NCBI RefSeq assembly: GCF_014856545.2
Contig: NZ_CP109811.1
Span: 4,644,001-4,708,000 of the forward strand
DNA length: 64,000 nt
DNA from: Mesobacillus jeotgali
Lineage (GTDB): Bacteria > Bacillota > Bacilli > Bacillales > Cytobacillaceae
Direction of reading: 5' to 3'
The position numbers and the translations under genes were made by a program. Shown in pieces: positions 29,901 through 38,871 of the stretch; within the stretch, counting starts at the first letter, position 1; each line of letters begins with the position of its first letter. The notes under the pieces were generated by a model. That model made no database searches and was not told the origin of the DNA. It saw only the letters and a program-made list of their open reading frames with translations.

Positions 29901-30122
29901 CTACTTAAGTTTCTTCTGGACTTTTTCCATCAGCTCTTCTTCAGTCAGTGCAGCTACTGGCCGGTTGTTGACGAATGCGAATGTTTTTTTTCTGCCTGGT
30001 CCGCAATATGACTGGCAGCCGATGTCGACAGTCGCTTCAGGATCCAGCTGTTTCAGCTTTGGAATCAATGTTTTAAGGTTTACGGCCTGACAATCGTCGC
30101 AAACACGGAATTCGTTTGCCAT
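29901..30122 (-). CDS. DUF1450 family small protein
   Basis: A 73-residue protein with paired cysteines (CDDC near the N-terminus, CQSYCGPG in the middle) in a thioredoxin/ferredoxin-like small fold of the DUF1450 family. Function is unknown; an Fe-S or redox role is possible. The ATG is preceded by AAAGGG at about 10 bases. Confidence 0.75.
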   Translation of the reverse strand: MANEFRVCDDCQAVNLKTLIPKLKQLDPEATVDIGCQSYCGPGRKKTFAFVNNRPVAALTEEELMEKVQKKLK

Positions 30123-30147
30123 TTAGGACAACCCTTTCTATAAATAC

Positions 30148-30245
30148 TGTCCAGCTCCAGCGCCAGTCTCATCCATTCACAAGCATCTCCCTGCAAAATC
30201 AGGAAAGCCTGTCTCTAAATATGGCGCCTCCGCTTTTCGTTTTAG
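30148..30245. repeat. diverged fragment of the dispersed 120-bp intergenic repeat
   Basis: The region begins TGTCCAGCTCCAGCGCC and ends GGCGCCTCCGCTTTTCG. These are the reverse complements of the end words of the repeats at 38.5 and 52.6 kb (CGCTGGAGCTAGACA; AAAAGCGGAGGCG). The middle does not match. It lies in the 325-base gap between DUF1450 and rsfA. Confidence 0.5.
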
Positions 30246-30370
30246 ACTAAAGCGTATTTTACCTCTTATTTAAAATGAATGCAAGCTGTTGAACAGGACC
30301 TATTGCTTATCTATTTAAATGAAAAACACGTATTTTAGGCAAAAAATCTACTATCCTTCCATTTTATGAT

Positions 30371-30399
30371 GTATAAGCTTTCCAATTTCCGGACAAGAT
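30371..30399 (+). promoter_or_regulatory. candidate sigma-F promoter of rsfA
   Basis: GTATA (30371-30375) and GGACAAGAT (30391-30399) are separated by 15 bp, the sigma-F arrangement. rsfA is under sigma-F in B. subtilis, and the gene starts 49 bp downstream. Confidence 0.6.
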
Positions 30400-30447
30400 T
30401 GAAATATAAGTTTCAATGTTGACCAAAGTAAAAGGGAGTTGAAGAAA

Positions 30448-31314
30448 ATGAAGACACGCCAGGATGCCTGGACGGAAGAGAATGATTTATTGCTAGCTGA
30501 AACCGTGCTGCGACATGTAAGGGAAGGCAGCACACAATTGAACGCATTTGAAGAGGTGGGCGACAAGCTTGACCGCACTTCAGCCGCCTGTGGATTCCGC
30601 TGGAACGCAGTCGTGAGGCATAACTATGAAAAAGCACTGCAGCTTGCGAAAAAGCAGCGAAAACAGAGACAGAGAATCCTAGGAAAAGACCAGGGAGGCA
30701 AAAAGAAACTGCTTTACAATCCTCCGGTGCCTGCGCTGGATGAAAGTTTGACAGGTTCTCTACCAGCAACGGACCAGCCAGAAGCTCAGCCAACCTTCGA
30801 CCTGTCCATGCTTGAGCAGGACGACAAACAGCTTGACGCAGTTCTCATGGCTGAAATGCAAGATTTAGTGAACAAGAATCAGGAACAAAAGGATTACTCT
30901 ACTGAAGCCGCTGTGGAAATGGCAGAAGTGCCTGTCCGGGAGACACAGCCAAGAGTAACCCAGACAACCCAAACATCACCTGCCCGGCATACAGTTCCGC
31001 CAACAGGCCTGACAATGGGACATGTCATTGCCTACCTGCAAAGCCTGAACGGCTCAACGCTCCAAGTAGATATTTATAAGAGCGAGAATGAAAGATTGAA
31101 GCGTGAAATTCATAGTTTAAGGAAACAGAACGAAGAGCTTCAGCAAAAGATAAGCAGGCTTGAGGAAAATACCAACACAATGCAAGAAGATTACGAAACT
31201 CTGATGAAAATCATGAACCGTGCCCGAAAGCTGGCTCTGTTTGATGAAGAAGAGCGCCCGGCAACGAAGTTCAAGATGGACCGCAACGGCAACCTCGAAA
31301 AAGTGGCCGAATAG
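30448..31314 (+). CDS. rsfA: prespore-specific regulator RsfA
   Basis: RsfA fine-tunes sigma-F-dependent transcription in the forespore. The 288-residue protein has an N-terminal Myb/SANT-like DNA-binding domain (AWTEENDLLLAETVLRHV ... RTSAACGFRWNAVVRHNYEKAL). A variable middle follows, then a C-terminal coiled coil (NERLKREIHSLRKQNEELQQ). The ATG at 30448 is chosen because GGGAG lies 9 bases upstream; the TTG at 30439 is too close. Its terminator is shared with lipL. Confidence 0.9.
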   Translation: MKTRQDAWTEENDLLLAETVLRHVREGSTQLNAFEEVGDKLDRTSAACGFRWNAVVRHNYEKALQLAKKQRKQRQRILGKDQGGKKKLLYNPPVPALDESLTGSLPATDQPEAQPTFDLSMLEQDDKQLDAVLMAEMQDLVNKNQEQKDYSTEAAVEMAEVPVRETQPRVTQTTQTSPARHTVPPTGLTMGHVIAYLQSLNGSTLQVDIYKSENERLKREIHSLRKQNEELQQKISRLEENTNTMQEDYETLMKIMNRARKLALFDEEERPATKFKMDRNGNLEKVAE

Positions 31315-31440
31315 AAATCTAGTTTATAAATAGATAGATGGCAAATGGAGAAGAAATGGCAACAGCCCCCTCTTAAGCTCTTAGGAGACTTTAAATTGGT
31401 ACTGGTAGTAAATAGATACTTAGGTTTCCAAAGAGCCTAA

Positions 31441-31474
31441 AAAAAGCCGGAAAACATGGTTTCCGGCTTTTATA
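31441..31474. terminator. bidirectional terminator between rsfA and lipL
   Basis: AAAAAGCCGGAAA pairs with TTTCCGGCTTTT around a short loop. Confidence 0.9.
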
Positions 31475-31506
31475 TATTTCATTTAGATGGTCATGCCTCC
31501 AGCAGG

Positions 31507-32352
31507 TCACTCCCGTGGCTCAAGAAATTTCTCATTCCGTTCGATGACCCGGTTGTAGTAATGATCAAACATCTCAATCTCATGGCTGTCCAGATAGCCT
31601 GATACCAGTTCATTGCTGTGGGCGTTCAGGAATTTCAAAAACCGCAGCATCACATCCTGAATCGTCATTTCTGTTCCGAACAGTTCAGATAACGATGCCA
31701 TCACTTCTGGCTGGACCTCCGGATAGATGAATTTAGTCTGCTCTCCTTTTTTAGAGCGGGCATAAAATTCACGGATCAGTTCAGCTCTCTGGCTGCCGCT
31801 CCCGGTGACACAAAGATAAATCTGCACGGCGACCCCTTTTTTCAGGCGGCGCTGCGAAATTCCGGCAAACTTTCTTCCGCCAATGCTTAAATCATAGCTT
31901 CCCGGACAATATGACTCAGAAATCTCCCTTGCCTCTATATTTTTATTAAAATCAGCAAACATTTCCTTGATCAATAACCACATAGCATCATAGCCGCGGT
32001 TGATATCAATTCCTTTTTCCTTCTCAGGCAAAATGAGAGATAAGTTCAGGACTCCTTCATCAAGCACAACAGCAAGTCCCCCAGAGTTGCGGACAATATA
32101 TTGATAGCCCTGCTCTTCAAGATAATCCAGTCCATCCTGGAGATGCGGGAGACGTGTATCCTGGATGCCGAGGACGACCGTGTCATGGTGAACCCATGCT
32201 CTTGCCGTAGCCGGTGACAAGCCTGTGCCGACCGATTCGCATAATGTATCATCCGTCCCGAATGACTGAAGAGCATGGAAGTGTGCACCCAGGACCGACT
32301 GGTCGATCAACCTCCACTTATCCTGACGCAATAAATTGAGCGCCTCATCCAT
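31507..32352 (-). CDS. lipL: octanoyl-[GcvH]:protein N-octanoyltransferase (lipoate relay)
   Basis: LipL moves the octanoyl group from GcvH to E2 subunits of 2-oxoacid dehydrogenases in lipoate assembly. The sequence follows B. subtilis LipL closely: DKWRLIDQS at the N-terminus, [33 protein letters not shown] and the catalytic Cys in [18 protein letters not shown] (Cys149). The ATG at 32352 is preceded by GAGG at about 8 bases and gives 281 residues, the B. subtilis length; the longer frame to 32403 is not supported. Confidence 0.95.
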   Translation of the reverse strand: MDEALNLLRQDKWRLIDQSVLGAHFHALQSFGTDDTLCESVGTGLSPATARAWVHHDTVVLGIQDTRLPHLQDGLDYLEEQGYQYIVRNSGGLAVVLDEGVLNLSLILPEKEKGIDINRGYDAMWLLIKEMFADFNKNIEAREISESYCPGSYDLSIGGRKFAGISQRRLKKGVAVQIYLCVTGSGSQRAELIREFYARSKKGEQTKFIYPEVQPEVMASLSELFGTEMTIQDVMLRFLKFLNAHSNELVSGYLDSHEIEMFDHYYNRVIERNEKFLEPRE

Positions 32353-32424
32353 CGTGATTTCCTCTTTTCTTTCTGTAGCTTTATCGTTGATATTATAGCA
32401 CATAGGGCTAGAGCGGCTAACACT

Positions 32425-32456
32425 GCAAAAAAGCCGATCGAAAAATCCGACCGGCC
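32425..32456 (-). terminator. terminator after pta
   Basis: GCCGGTCG and CGATCGGC (one G-U pair) form a stem followed by TTTTTT on the minus strand. Confidence 0.88.
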
Positions 32457-32469
32457 AGAATTCTTTATT

Positions 32470-33447
32470 TTACTTGCTTAGTGCCTGTGCTGCGGTGATC
32501 AATGCCAGCTTGTATACGTCTTCCTCGCTGCAGCCGCGGGACAGGTCGTTTACTGGACGGTTCAGACCTTGTAAAATCGGTCCTACTGCTTCAAATCCGC
32601 CTAGGCGCTGAGCAATTTTATAGCCGATATTGCCTGCTTCAAGGCTTGGGAATACGAAGACATTGGCATTACCCATGATGACTGAATCCGGAGCTTTCTT
32701 TTCCGCAACGGATGGAACGAATGCTGCGTCAAACTGGAACTCGCCATCAACAATCAATAGCGGGTCACGAAGCTTGGCTTCTTCGACTGCTTTTGAAACT
32801 CTTTCCGTTTCAGGAGATACAGCTGAGCCTTTTGTAGAAAAGCTTAGCATTGCCACGCGCGGTTCGACGTCGAACATTCTTGCTGTCTTCGCACTTTCAA
32901 CCGCGATCTCTGCAAGGTCCTGGCTGTCAGGCGCGATATTGATTGCACAGTCAGCGAATACATATTTCTCATCTTCGCGTACCATGATGAAGACACCCGA
33001 AGTCTTGCGCACGCCTTCCTTCGTCTTGATGATCTGCAATGCTGGTCTTACCGTATCCGCAGTAGAGTGTGCCGCACCGCTGACAAGACCGTCTGCTTTG
33101 TTTGAATACACAAGCATCGTGCCGAAGTAGTTTTCATCGAGAAGAATTTTGCGAGCCTGCTCTTCTGTCGCCTTCCCTTTCCGACGCTCTACGAATGCAG
33201 CGACAAGCTCATCCATCATCGCGAAGTTAGCAGGGTCGTAAATCTCTGCCGCCTCTAGCGATACATCCATGTCGGCTGCTTTTGCTTGAATCTGCTCAAT
33301 ATTGCCTACTAAAATTGGTGTTAATACTCCGTCTGCTGCCAGTCTTCCCGCTGCTGCCAGAATTCGTTCGTCGAGGCCTTCCGGAAACACGATCCGTAAA
33401 TTTTGTCCGCTTAATTTGGCTTTTAAGCCTTCAAATAAATCACTCAT
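32470..33447 (-). CDS. pta: phosphate acetyltransferase
   Basis: Pta converts acetyl-CoA and phosphate to acetyl phosphate, the first step of overflow acetate production. The 325 residues have the family words VFPEGLDERIL, GLVSGAAHSTADTVRPALQIIKT, MLSFSTKGSA and GNANVFVFPSLEAGNIGYKI. AGGAGG precedes the ATG. The upstream cre site and its place above the -35 box indicate activation by CcpA, as known for B. subtilis pta. Confidence 0.96.
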   Translation of the reverse strand: MSDLFEGLKAKLSGQNLRIVFPEGLDERILAAAGRLAADGVLTPILVGNIEQIQAKAADMDVSLEAAEIYDPANFAMMDELVAAFVERRKGKATEEQARKILLDENYFGTMLVYSNKADGLVSGAAHSTADTVRPALQIIKTKEGVRKTSGVFIMVREDEKYVFADCAINIAPDSQDLAEIAVESAKTARMFDVEPRVAMLSFSTKGSAVSPETERVSKAVEEAKLRDPLLIVDGEFQFDAAFVPSVAEKKAPDSVIMGNANVFVFPSLEAGNIGYKIAQRLGGFEAVGPILQGLNRPVNDLSRGCSEEDVYKLALITAAQALSK

Positions 33448-33475
33448 GCTGACTCCTCCTTTAATCTATACTTAT

Positions 33476-33520
33476 AGCATACTTTACCAACCTTAAAATT
33501 CAAGAATGTTACCGTTTACA
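33476..33520 (-). promoter_or_regulatory. pta promoter with upstream CcpA cre site
   Basis: On the minus strand, TTGAAT (33498-33503) and TATGCT (33476-33481) are 16 bp apart. Immediately upstream, TGTAAACGGTAACA (33507-33520) fits every defined position of the cre consensus. A cre just above the -35 box is the activating arrangement, which fits the known CcpA activation of pta. Confidence 0.8.
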
Positions 33521-33701
33521 CCTCTGAAGTCTTTTTATTAAAAATTTTCTAGCATGTTTTCCTGCCCCTTTTACTATTTGCAATCTTTAACAAAATATCC
33601 TTTTTCCGTTCAGTATAAACAAACCAGGTTTTATAAACATGACGAATGGAGAAACTATGATATGATATTGGTATATTGATGATTTTTAGGAGTGATATAA
33701 A

Positions 33702-34445
33702 ATGACTGAAGCAGCAGTGACTTTGGATGGCTGGTATTCCCTTCATGATTTCCGTACCGTCGATTGGACAACCTGGAAGATGCTCCCGGCAGAAGAGCGC
33801 CAGGAGATTATCCAGGAATTCCTCGGCCTTGTTGAAAAGTGGAATAAAACACAGGCAGAAAAACAGGGAAGCCATGCCCTTTATACTATTGTTGGCCAAA
33901 AAGCAGATTTCATGATGATGATCCTGCGCCCAACTATGGAAGAATTGAATGAGATCGAGACTGAATTCAACAAGTCTAAGCTTGCTGAATACACAATTCC
34001 TGCTCATTCTTATGTTTCCGTTGTCGAACTGAGCAACTATCTGCCAGCAGGCGAAGATCCATACCAGAACCCGCAGATCCTTGCGCGCCTTTACCCTGAG
34101 CTTCCAAAGGCGAAGCATGTTTGCTTCTATCCAATGGACAAGCGCCGTCAGGGCGAAGACAACTGGTATATGCTTCCGATGGAAGACCGCCGCAACATGA
34201 TGCGCAGCCACGGCATGATCGGCCGCCAGTATGCTGGCAAAGTTAAGCAGATCATCACTGGTTCTGTAGGCTTTGATGACTACGAATGGGGCGTTACATT
34301 GTTCGCGGACGATGTCCTTCAATTCAAGAAGCTTGTATATGAAATGCGTTTTGACGAAGTCAGCGCACGCTATGGTGAATTCGGTTCTTTCTTCGTAGGA
34401 AACCTGCTTGAAGAAGACCGTGTAGCTGAATACTTGAACGTCTAA
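33702..34445 (+). CDS. hemQ: coproheme decarboxylase (HemQ)
   Basis: HemQ carries out the last step of the coproporphyrin-dependent heme pathway of Gram-positive bacteria, converting coproheme to heme b. The 247-residue chlorite-dismutase-fold protein keeps the catalytic Tyr in FYPMDKRR (Tyr143) and the proximal heme His in [11 protein letters not shown] (His170). TTAGGAG precedes the ATG. It is divergent from pta, as B. subtilis ywfI is. Confidence 0.96.
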   Translation: MTEAAVTLDGWYSLHDFRTVDWTTWKMLPAEERQEIIQEFLGLVEKWNKTQAEKQGSHALYTIVGQKADFMMMILRPTMEELNEIETEFNKSKLAEYTIPAHSYVSVVELSNYLPAGEDPYQNPQILARLYPELPKAKHVCFYPMDKRRQGEDNWYMLPMEDRRNMMRSHGMIGRQYAGKVKQIITGSVGFDDYEWGVTLFADDVLQFKKLVYEMRFDEVSARYGEFGSFFVGNLLEEDRVAEYLNV

Positions 34446-34457
34446 AATAAAAAAAAT

Positions 34458-34487
34458 GAATCCCCAGGCATTTGTCTGGGGATTTTT
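34458..34487 (+). terminator. terminator after hemQ
   Basis: AATCCCCAG pairs with CTGGGGATT, followed by TTTT. Confidence 0.93.
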
Positions 34488-34534
34488 GTGTGAAATTTCA
34501 ACTCTAGAAAAGAGTTTTGTATTAAAATGTTCGA

Positions 34535-34563
34535 GTCATAAAATCAGGCTTCCTTCATATGTA
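34535..34563 (+). promoter_or_regulatory. candidate sigma-E promoter of gerQ
   Basis: GTCATAA (34535-34541) and CATATGTA (34556-34563) are separated by 14 bp and resemble the sigma-E -35 and -10 boxes. gerQ is mother-cell expressed in B. subtilis. The site is about 118 bp before the start codon. Confidence 0.5.
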
Positions 34564-34680
34564 TTGAAGTGAGGATTCATTTTACTTGTACTCTCAACCT
34601 GTAAAAGCTCAACTTCACCATTTACATATATAAAGGTGAATTTGATGGAAAGGAAAAAATACTTTGAAGGAGGCTACACA

Positions 34681-35217
34681 ATGACTCAATATAATAACCC
34701 ATACTATAACTACAGAACCTATCCGCAAATGTATCAGCCGTATAGCGGCACTGAAGAACAGGCAACTGCTCAAGGCCAAATGGGACAGATGGCGCAGATG
34801 GGACAAATGGGACAAATGGGGCAAGCAGGATTCCCACAAGCAACACCTTTCCCTGCCCAGTCTGGCGGTGCCATGCCAGGTGTGGCAGGTGGTGCTATGC
34901 CAGGTGCAGGAGCAGGTGCCCAGGTCCCGGGTATGCTTCCAATTGAAGCTTCTTATATTGAAAATATCCTTCGCCTGAATAAAGGCAAGCTCGCTACCGT
35001 CTACGCTACTTTTGAAAACAACCAGGAATGGAACGCGAAAATTTTCCAGGGGATCATCGAAGCAGCCGGTAGAGATCACCTCATTCTCAGTGACCCGCAA
35101 ACAGGTAAACGAATTTTGATGCCAATGATATACCTTGATTACGTCACTTTTGATGAAGAAATCGAGTACGATTATCCATTCGGCGGAGCGGGATTGACTG
35201 CTTATCCACCGAGATAA
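34681..35217 (+). CDS. gerQ: spore coat protein GerQ
   Basis: GerQ is a coat protein that becomes cross-linked by transglutaminase and localises the lytic enzyme CwlJ. The 178-residue protein has a Gln/Tyr/Met-rich N-terminal half with repeated GQM units and a Gly/Ala/Met-rich linker, then the conserved domain (PIEASYIENILRLNKGK ... GIIEAAGRDHLILSDP). GAAGGAGG lies 7 bases before the ATG at 34681, so the longer frame beginning at 34636 is rejected. Confidence 0.92.
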   Translation: MTQYNNPYYNYRTYPQMYQPYSGTEEQATAQGQMGQMAQMGQMGQMGQAGFPQATPFPAQSGGAMPGVAGGAMPGAGAGAQVPGMLPIEASYIENILRLNKGKLATVYATFENNQEWNAKIFQGIIEAAGRDHLILSDPQTGKRILMPMIYLDYVTFDEEIEYDYPFGGAGLTAYPPR

Positions 35218-35226
35218 TAGGAATCT

Positions 35227-35260
35227 AAAAGGAGCACACCAATACGGCGTGCTCCTTTTC
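35227..35260 (+). terminator. terminator after gerQ
   Basis: AAAAGGAGCAC pairs with GTGCTCCTTTT around a loop; the symmetric A/T arms allow use in both directions. Confidence 0.88.
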
Positions 35261-35282
35261 TCTGTCTTTAAAACTGTTTTAA

Positions 35283-35663
35283 CTATAAATACTTCACAGC
35301 CGCAATCATCAGCAATACCCAGGCTGCCAGGAAGGATAAACCGCCAAGCGGGGTAATTGCACCTAGTACGCTTATTTTTGTGACACTCAAGACATACAGG
35401 CTGCCGGAAAACAATACAATGCCAATTAGCATCAGCCAGCCGGACCAGGATAGAAGAGCACTAGCCGGAAGCTTCCCTAAAAGAATTCCTATGATTAAAA
35501 TTCCGGTCGCATGGAACATCTGGTATGTAACGCCTGTTTTCCATGTTTCTAAATATTTTGGCTCAACCTTGCCTTCAAGTCCATGTGCCCCAAATGCTCC
35601 AAGCCCGACTGCCAGGAAAGCATTGATAGCTCCAATCAATATAAATAATTTCATCACTTTCAC
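35283..35663 (-). CDS. ywdK: DUF423 family membrane protein (YwdK)
   Basis: A 126-residue protein with four hydrophobic helices, beginning FILIGAINAFLAVGLGAFGAHGLE, the hallmark of the DUF423 family. Function is unknown. It follows ywdI by 9 bp on the same strand, matching the B. subtilis order. Confidence 0.88.
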   Translation of the reverse strand: MKVMKLFILIGAINAFLAVGLGAFGAHGLEGKVEPKYLETWKTGVTYQMFHATGILIIGILLGKLPASALLSWSGWLMLIGIVLFSGSLYVLSVTKISVLGAITPLGGLSFLAAWVLLMIAAVKYL

Positions 35664-35672
35664 CTCTTAAAA

Positions 35673-35990
35673 TTAGAAATCGAAGAGCGAGTCTCCGTTT
35701 GCACTATCTTCCATTTCCAGCTTCTTTGGCTGCGGAATCATGGCAGACTGCTGGTTTATCGGCATCTGCTGCTGAGGAATGCTATGCTGTGGCGGAATAA
35801 AAGGCTGTGCTGCCTGTTTCACAGGTTCAGCATACCCTCTGCTATGCTCTGACGGCTCATCAAGGACAAGCTCGCAAAGCGTTTTGATCGAATAGATCCT
35901 TTCACGCTTTATTGCTTCCGATTCCGCAGATTTTGCCCGTTTTAATTCCTCTTCCATTTTCAACAGTAATTTTTGCAGTGAAATATTCAT
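35673..35990 (-). CDS. ywdI: YwdI family protein
   Basis: A 105-residue protein with an N-terminal helical, charged segment (LLKMEEELKRAKSAESEAIK) followed by a Pro/Gln-rich low-complexity stretch. It matches B. subtilis YwdI by size, position and N-terminus. Function is unknown. Confidence 0.78.
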   Translation of the reverse strand: MNISLQKLLLKMEEELKRAKSAESEAIKRERIYSIKTLCELVLDEPSEHSRGYAEPVKQAAQPFIPPQHSIPQQQMPINQQSAMIPQPKKLEMEDSANGDSLFDF

Positions 35991-36149
35991 CGACTCACCT
36001 CCATAGGGTGTTATATATGTATATCTTGAAAATCAGTTAATGTTTATACCGTTCCATTCTACAACAATTCACACGTTTTTTCGACTTTAGGAATAATGCC
36101 AGGCCCAAACATTGTTGCTTCGAATCTGCCCTCGTGTAAAAATCATGAC

Positions 36150-36165
36150 AGTTCCACGTGGAACA
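36150..36165 (-). other. parS-like ParB (Spo0J) binding site
   Basis: The minus strand reads TGTTCCACGTGGAACT. This matches the B. subtilis parS consensus TGTTNCACGTGAAACA at all but one core position and one end position, and is the TTCCACGTGGAA palindrome used as parS in other bacteria. It lies in a gene gap between ywdI and ung. B. subtilis carries parS sites in this origin-proximal sector. Confidence 0.75.
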
Positions 36166-36184
36166 TGTCGTTTTTTGCCCATAT

Positions 36185-36210
36185 AAAAAACTCTGGTTTC
36201 CCAGAGTTTT
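36185..36210 (-). terminator. terminator after ung
   Basis: AAAACTCTGG and CCAGAGTTTT form a stem followed by TTAT on the minus strand, overlapping the ung stop codon. Confidence 0.85.
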
Positions 36211-36898
36211 AACCTTCCAGTTTTTCAATCTGCCAGTCGATTTCATGGTCACCCTGTTCTCTCAGCAGTTCGTTCACCTTGGAAAATGGCTTGCTGCCGA
36301 AGAAGCCTCTTCTGGCTGACAGCGGACTTGGATGGACAGACATGATGATTTTATGTTTGTCCTCATCAATCAACTTCAGTTTACTTTGTGCCGGCTTGCC
36401 CCAGAGAATGAATATCACCGGCTTTTCACGCTCATTCAACAGGGTGATCACTTTATCGGTAAAATGTTCCCAGCCTTTTCCCCTGTGTGAATTGGCTTCC
36501 CCTTCCCTTACTGTAAGGACCGTATTTAATAAAAGCACTCCCTGGTCTGCCCATTTTTTCAGATAGCCATGGTCCGGAATCTCACAGCCAAGGTCACCAT
36601 TCAGCTCCTTATAAATATTCCGGAGCGAAGGCGGGATCTTGACACCAGGTTTCACCGAAAAGCTCAAGCCATGGGCCTGCCCGTGGCCATGATATGGGTC
36701 CTGTCCAAGAATCACCACTTTTACGTCCTCATAATCGGTGAACTTCAAAGCATTAAATATATCATCTTTTTCTGGATAGACTGTCTTAGTGCGATATTCT
36801 TCAATTAAAAACTCTCTCAAATCCAGATAGTAGGCCTTTTCAAATTCCTCAGCCAACAGCGGCTCCCAGCCATTATTTATAAGTGCTATTGCGAACAT
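36209..36898 (-). CDS. ung: uracil-DNA glycosylase
   Basis: Ung excises uracil from DNA. The 229-residue family 1 enzyme has the water-activating loop [17 protein letters not shown] (Asp67), [17 protein letters not shown] and the leucine loop [18 protein letters not shown]. The ATG at 36898 has AAGGGAG unusually close upstream. No better start is visible. Confidence 0.95.
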   Translation of the reverse strand: MFAIALINNGWEPLLAEEFEKAYYLDLREFLIEEYRTKTVYPEKDDIFNALKFTDYEDVKVVILGQDPYHGHGQAHGLSFSVKPGVKIPPSLRNIYKELNGDLGCEIPDHGYLKKWADQGVLLLNTVLTVREGEANSHRGKGWEHFTDKVITLLNEREKPVIFILWGKPAQSKLKLIDEDKHKIIMSVHPSPLSARRGFFGSKPFSKVNELLREQGDHEIDWQIEKLEG

Positions 36899-36959
36899 CT
36901 CCCTTCATTTCTATCAAACTACCCGTTTTCTGAAACTATATGTGAACAATTCCCAGCAT

Positions 36960-36984
36960 GTTTAAAAGTGCCTGTACCGGTTAT
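36960..36984 (+). promoter_or_regulatory. candidate sigma-B promoter
   Basis: GTTTAA (36960-36965) and GGTTAT (36979-36984) are 13 bp apart, matching the sigma-B boxes GTTTAA and GGGTAT with one mismatch. The downstream gene is a general stress protein homologue. Confidence 0.7.
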
Positions 36985-37063
36985 ATAAATAGTGTAGACG
37001 GTGAAGGCTAAAAAAGCTTCCCAAAACTAGTATAGGCAATAAAACTATAAGGAGGAAGATACT

Positions 37064-37390
37064 ATGATGAAAGTAGAAGTAGTAGAAAACGGAGTCCAAG
37101 CTACAGAAAAAATCAACTCTCTTGAAGCTGCAGGCTTTGGCAAAGAAAATATTTATGTCTTCGCACATGATGAAGATCGCAGCAAGCATTTGACAGATGC
37201 TATTGAAACAGGCGACATGGGCTTCAAGGAGCAAGGTTTCTTTGATTCCATCGGAAATATGTTCAAATCCCGCGGAGACGAGCTTCGCAATAAATTTGAA
37301 TCCCTAGGCCTTTCCAAGCAAGAAGCTGAACAATACGAAGTTGAACTGGATAAAGGCCGTCTTGTGCTAGTGGCGACTGACGAAAAGTAA
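37064..37390 (+). CDS. general stress protein (YflT/17M family)
   Basis: This 108-residue protein has the YflT pattern: an N-terminal alpha/beta segment (VEVVENGVQATEKINSLEAAGF, NIYVFAHDEDRSKHLTDA) and a C-terminal YEVELDKGRLVLVAT. YflT (GSP17M) belongs to the B. subtilis sigma-B regulon. A sigma-B-type promoter lies 80 bp upstream, and AAGGAGG precedes the tandem ATG codons. Molecular function is unknown. Confidence 0.82.
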   Translation: MMKVEVVENGVQATEKINSLEAAGFGKENIYVFAHDEDRSKHLTDAIETGDMGFKEQGFFDSIGNMFKSRGDELRNKFESLGLSKQEAEQYEVELDKGRLVLVATDEK

Positions 37391-37440
37391 TCAACTTGGG
37401 ACGTAATAGCATAACCGATCCATAGAGATCGTTTATATAG

Positions 37441-37470
37441 AAACCCCCTGCCGATTTGGCAGGGGGTTTG
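37441..37470. terminator. bidirectional terminator between the stress gene and moeB
   Basis: AAACCCCCTGCC pairs with GGCAGGGGGTTT around GATTT. Confidence 0.93.
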
Positions 37471-37485
37471 CGCGTGTATAGGGAT

Positions 37486-38505
37486 TTATCCGAAAAATCT
37501 TTGATAGATGCTCCGTGCCTGAGCCAGGTCCTTTGTTCCATGAATGAGAGCACGTCCATCCTGGAAAATAACCATCCTGTTGTCAACCATGTCTACGGAT
37601 ACCAGGTATGGATTTCCCTTAACCTGATAGCCTAAATCCCTCATTTTTCCAGCGGTTTCCTGCAGGTTAAGCTGCTGCTGCTTCGGCGGCCTGATTTGGA
37701 CAGTATCGCGTCCGCATAGAACCGTCGTCTTGGTCATGTTCTCCACATTCAAATAAGGATATTCAGGCCGTTCACCGCAACTAAGGCACCCCGGGTCCTT
37801 CGCTTTGGACATTTTCATGCTGGTGTACTGGTTTCGCCATAAATCAAAGCTGACGAATGACGTTCGCACGGCATCCCAGTCCTCAACAAGGATTTTCAGC
37901 GCTTCCGCTCCCTGATGGGCAATGACCATCTGCACAGCTGGTCCGATAATGCCTCCTGTATCACAGGTCATCCCTTGCAGCGGAACGGTTTTCAGCAAAC
38001 AGTTCAGGCATGGCGTTTTCCCAGGAATGATCGAAAAACTCATGCCGAAGCTGCCAACGCAGGCACCATAAATCCAGGGAATCTGGTATTTTTGCGAAAT
38101 ATCATTAATCGCCATCCGTGTTTCAAAATTATCCGTGGCATCGATGATTAGGTCGACTCCATGAACAAGCTCGGCCAATTTTTCAGGAGTAGCATCGGCG
38201 ATATAGGCATTGATTTCAACATCCGAGTTGATCGCTCTGAGCCTTTTTTCCGCCGCCGCGGCCTTCGGAAGTTTCTCGGCAACATCTTCCTCTGTATATA
38301 ATTGCTGTCGCTGTAAGTTACTCGCTTCAACATAATCACGGTCAACAATCGTCAGCCGGCCAACACCTGCCCTTACCAGCAGCTCAGCATTGCCTGAACC
38401 GAGCGCTCCGGCACCAATCATCAATACATGCTTGCTGCGGATTTTCTCCTGTCCGGCCTTGCCAATTGGAGGAAACAGCGTTTGACGTGAATATCTTTCT
38501 GACAT
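37486..38505 (-). CDS. moeB: ThiF/MoeB-family adenylyltransferase with rhodanese-like tail
   Basis: MoeB adenylates the C-terminal Gly-Gly of MoaD for sulfur transfer in molybdopterin synthesis. The 339 residues have the nucleotide loop MIGAGALGSGNAE (about 29-41), DRDYVEASNLQRQ, LIIDATDNFETR and the zinc Cys pairs CLNC and CLSC. About 90 C-terminal residues follow the catalytic domain. The gene is the last of the FDH/Mo-cofactor block, downstream of moaD. ThiF or HesA-type roles cannot be excluded, but the Mo context favours moeB. Confidence 0.85.
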   Translation of the reverse strand: MSERYSRQTLFPPIGKAGQEKIRSKHVLMIGAGALGSGNAELLVRAGVGRLTIVDRDYVEASNLQRQQLYTEEDVAEKLPKAAAAEKRLRAINSDVEINAYIADATPEKLAELVHGVDLIIDATDNFETRMAINDISQKYQIPWIYGACVGSFGMSFSIIPGKTPCLNCLLKTVPLQGMTCDTGGIIGPAVQMVIAHQGAEALKILVEDWDAVRTSFVSFDLWRNQYTSMKMSKAKDPGCLSCGERPEYPYLNVENMTKTTVLCGRDTVQIRPPKQQQLNLQETAGKMRDLGYQVKGNPYLVSVDMVDNRMVIFQDGRALIHGTKDLAQARSIYQRFFG

Positions 38506-38526
38506 GGGTTACCCCTCCTTGTAAGA

Positions 38527-38766
38527 AAAGCGCAAGCGCCTTGGTCAGACCCGACAAGCGGTGGAGGGCCTGGCAGTGAAGTCGTTCTTCGACTTCATTG
38601 ACAGGACCGAACTTGAAAAGCGGAGGCGACTGCCCAACTCCGACAAGCGCTGGAGGGCCTGGCAGTGAAGTCGCTCTTTGACTTCATTGGCAGGACCGAA
38701 GCGTCTCGAGGAGTTAGGAGCCGCAGCTAGACAAGCGTCTCGAGGGGCTAGGCGCTGGAGCTAGAC
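38527..38766. repeat. dispersed intergenic repeat, one and a half to two copies in tandem
   Basis: The region starts AAAAGCGCAAGCGCCTTGG and ends GGCGCTGGAGCTAGACA. It contains two related blocks (38527-38640 and about 38641-38766), each with CCGACAAGCG, GTGGAGGGCC or CTGGAGGGCC, and a hairpin TGAAGTC...GACTTCA. A third block at 52633-52754 is highly similar. Inverted end words (AAGCGCCT and AGGCGCT) give each block a MITE-like fold. It separates moeB from moaD and occupies most of a 366-base gap. Confidence 0.85.
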
Positions 38767-38871
38767 ACTAATCAGAGTTTAAAACTTCACTTAGAAAATA
38801 AGAAAAGCACAAACGCCCTGTTCCATCGACCATCAAGTCAACAGAACGGGCGCCGCAGTTGCTATGTCGGA

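Noticed and set aside
33549-34322. 257-codon minus-strand frame opposite hemQ
   Set aside because: It is antisense to the conserved hemQ gene, with no family resemblance.
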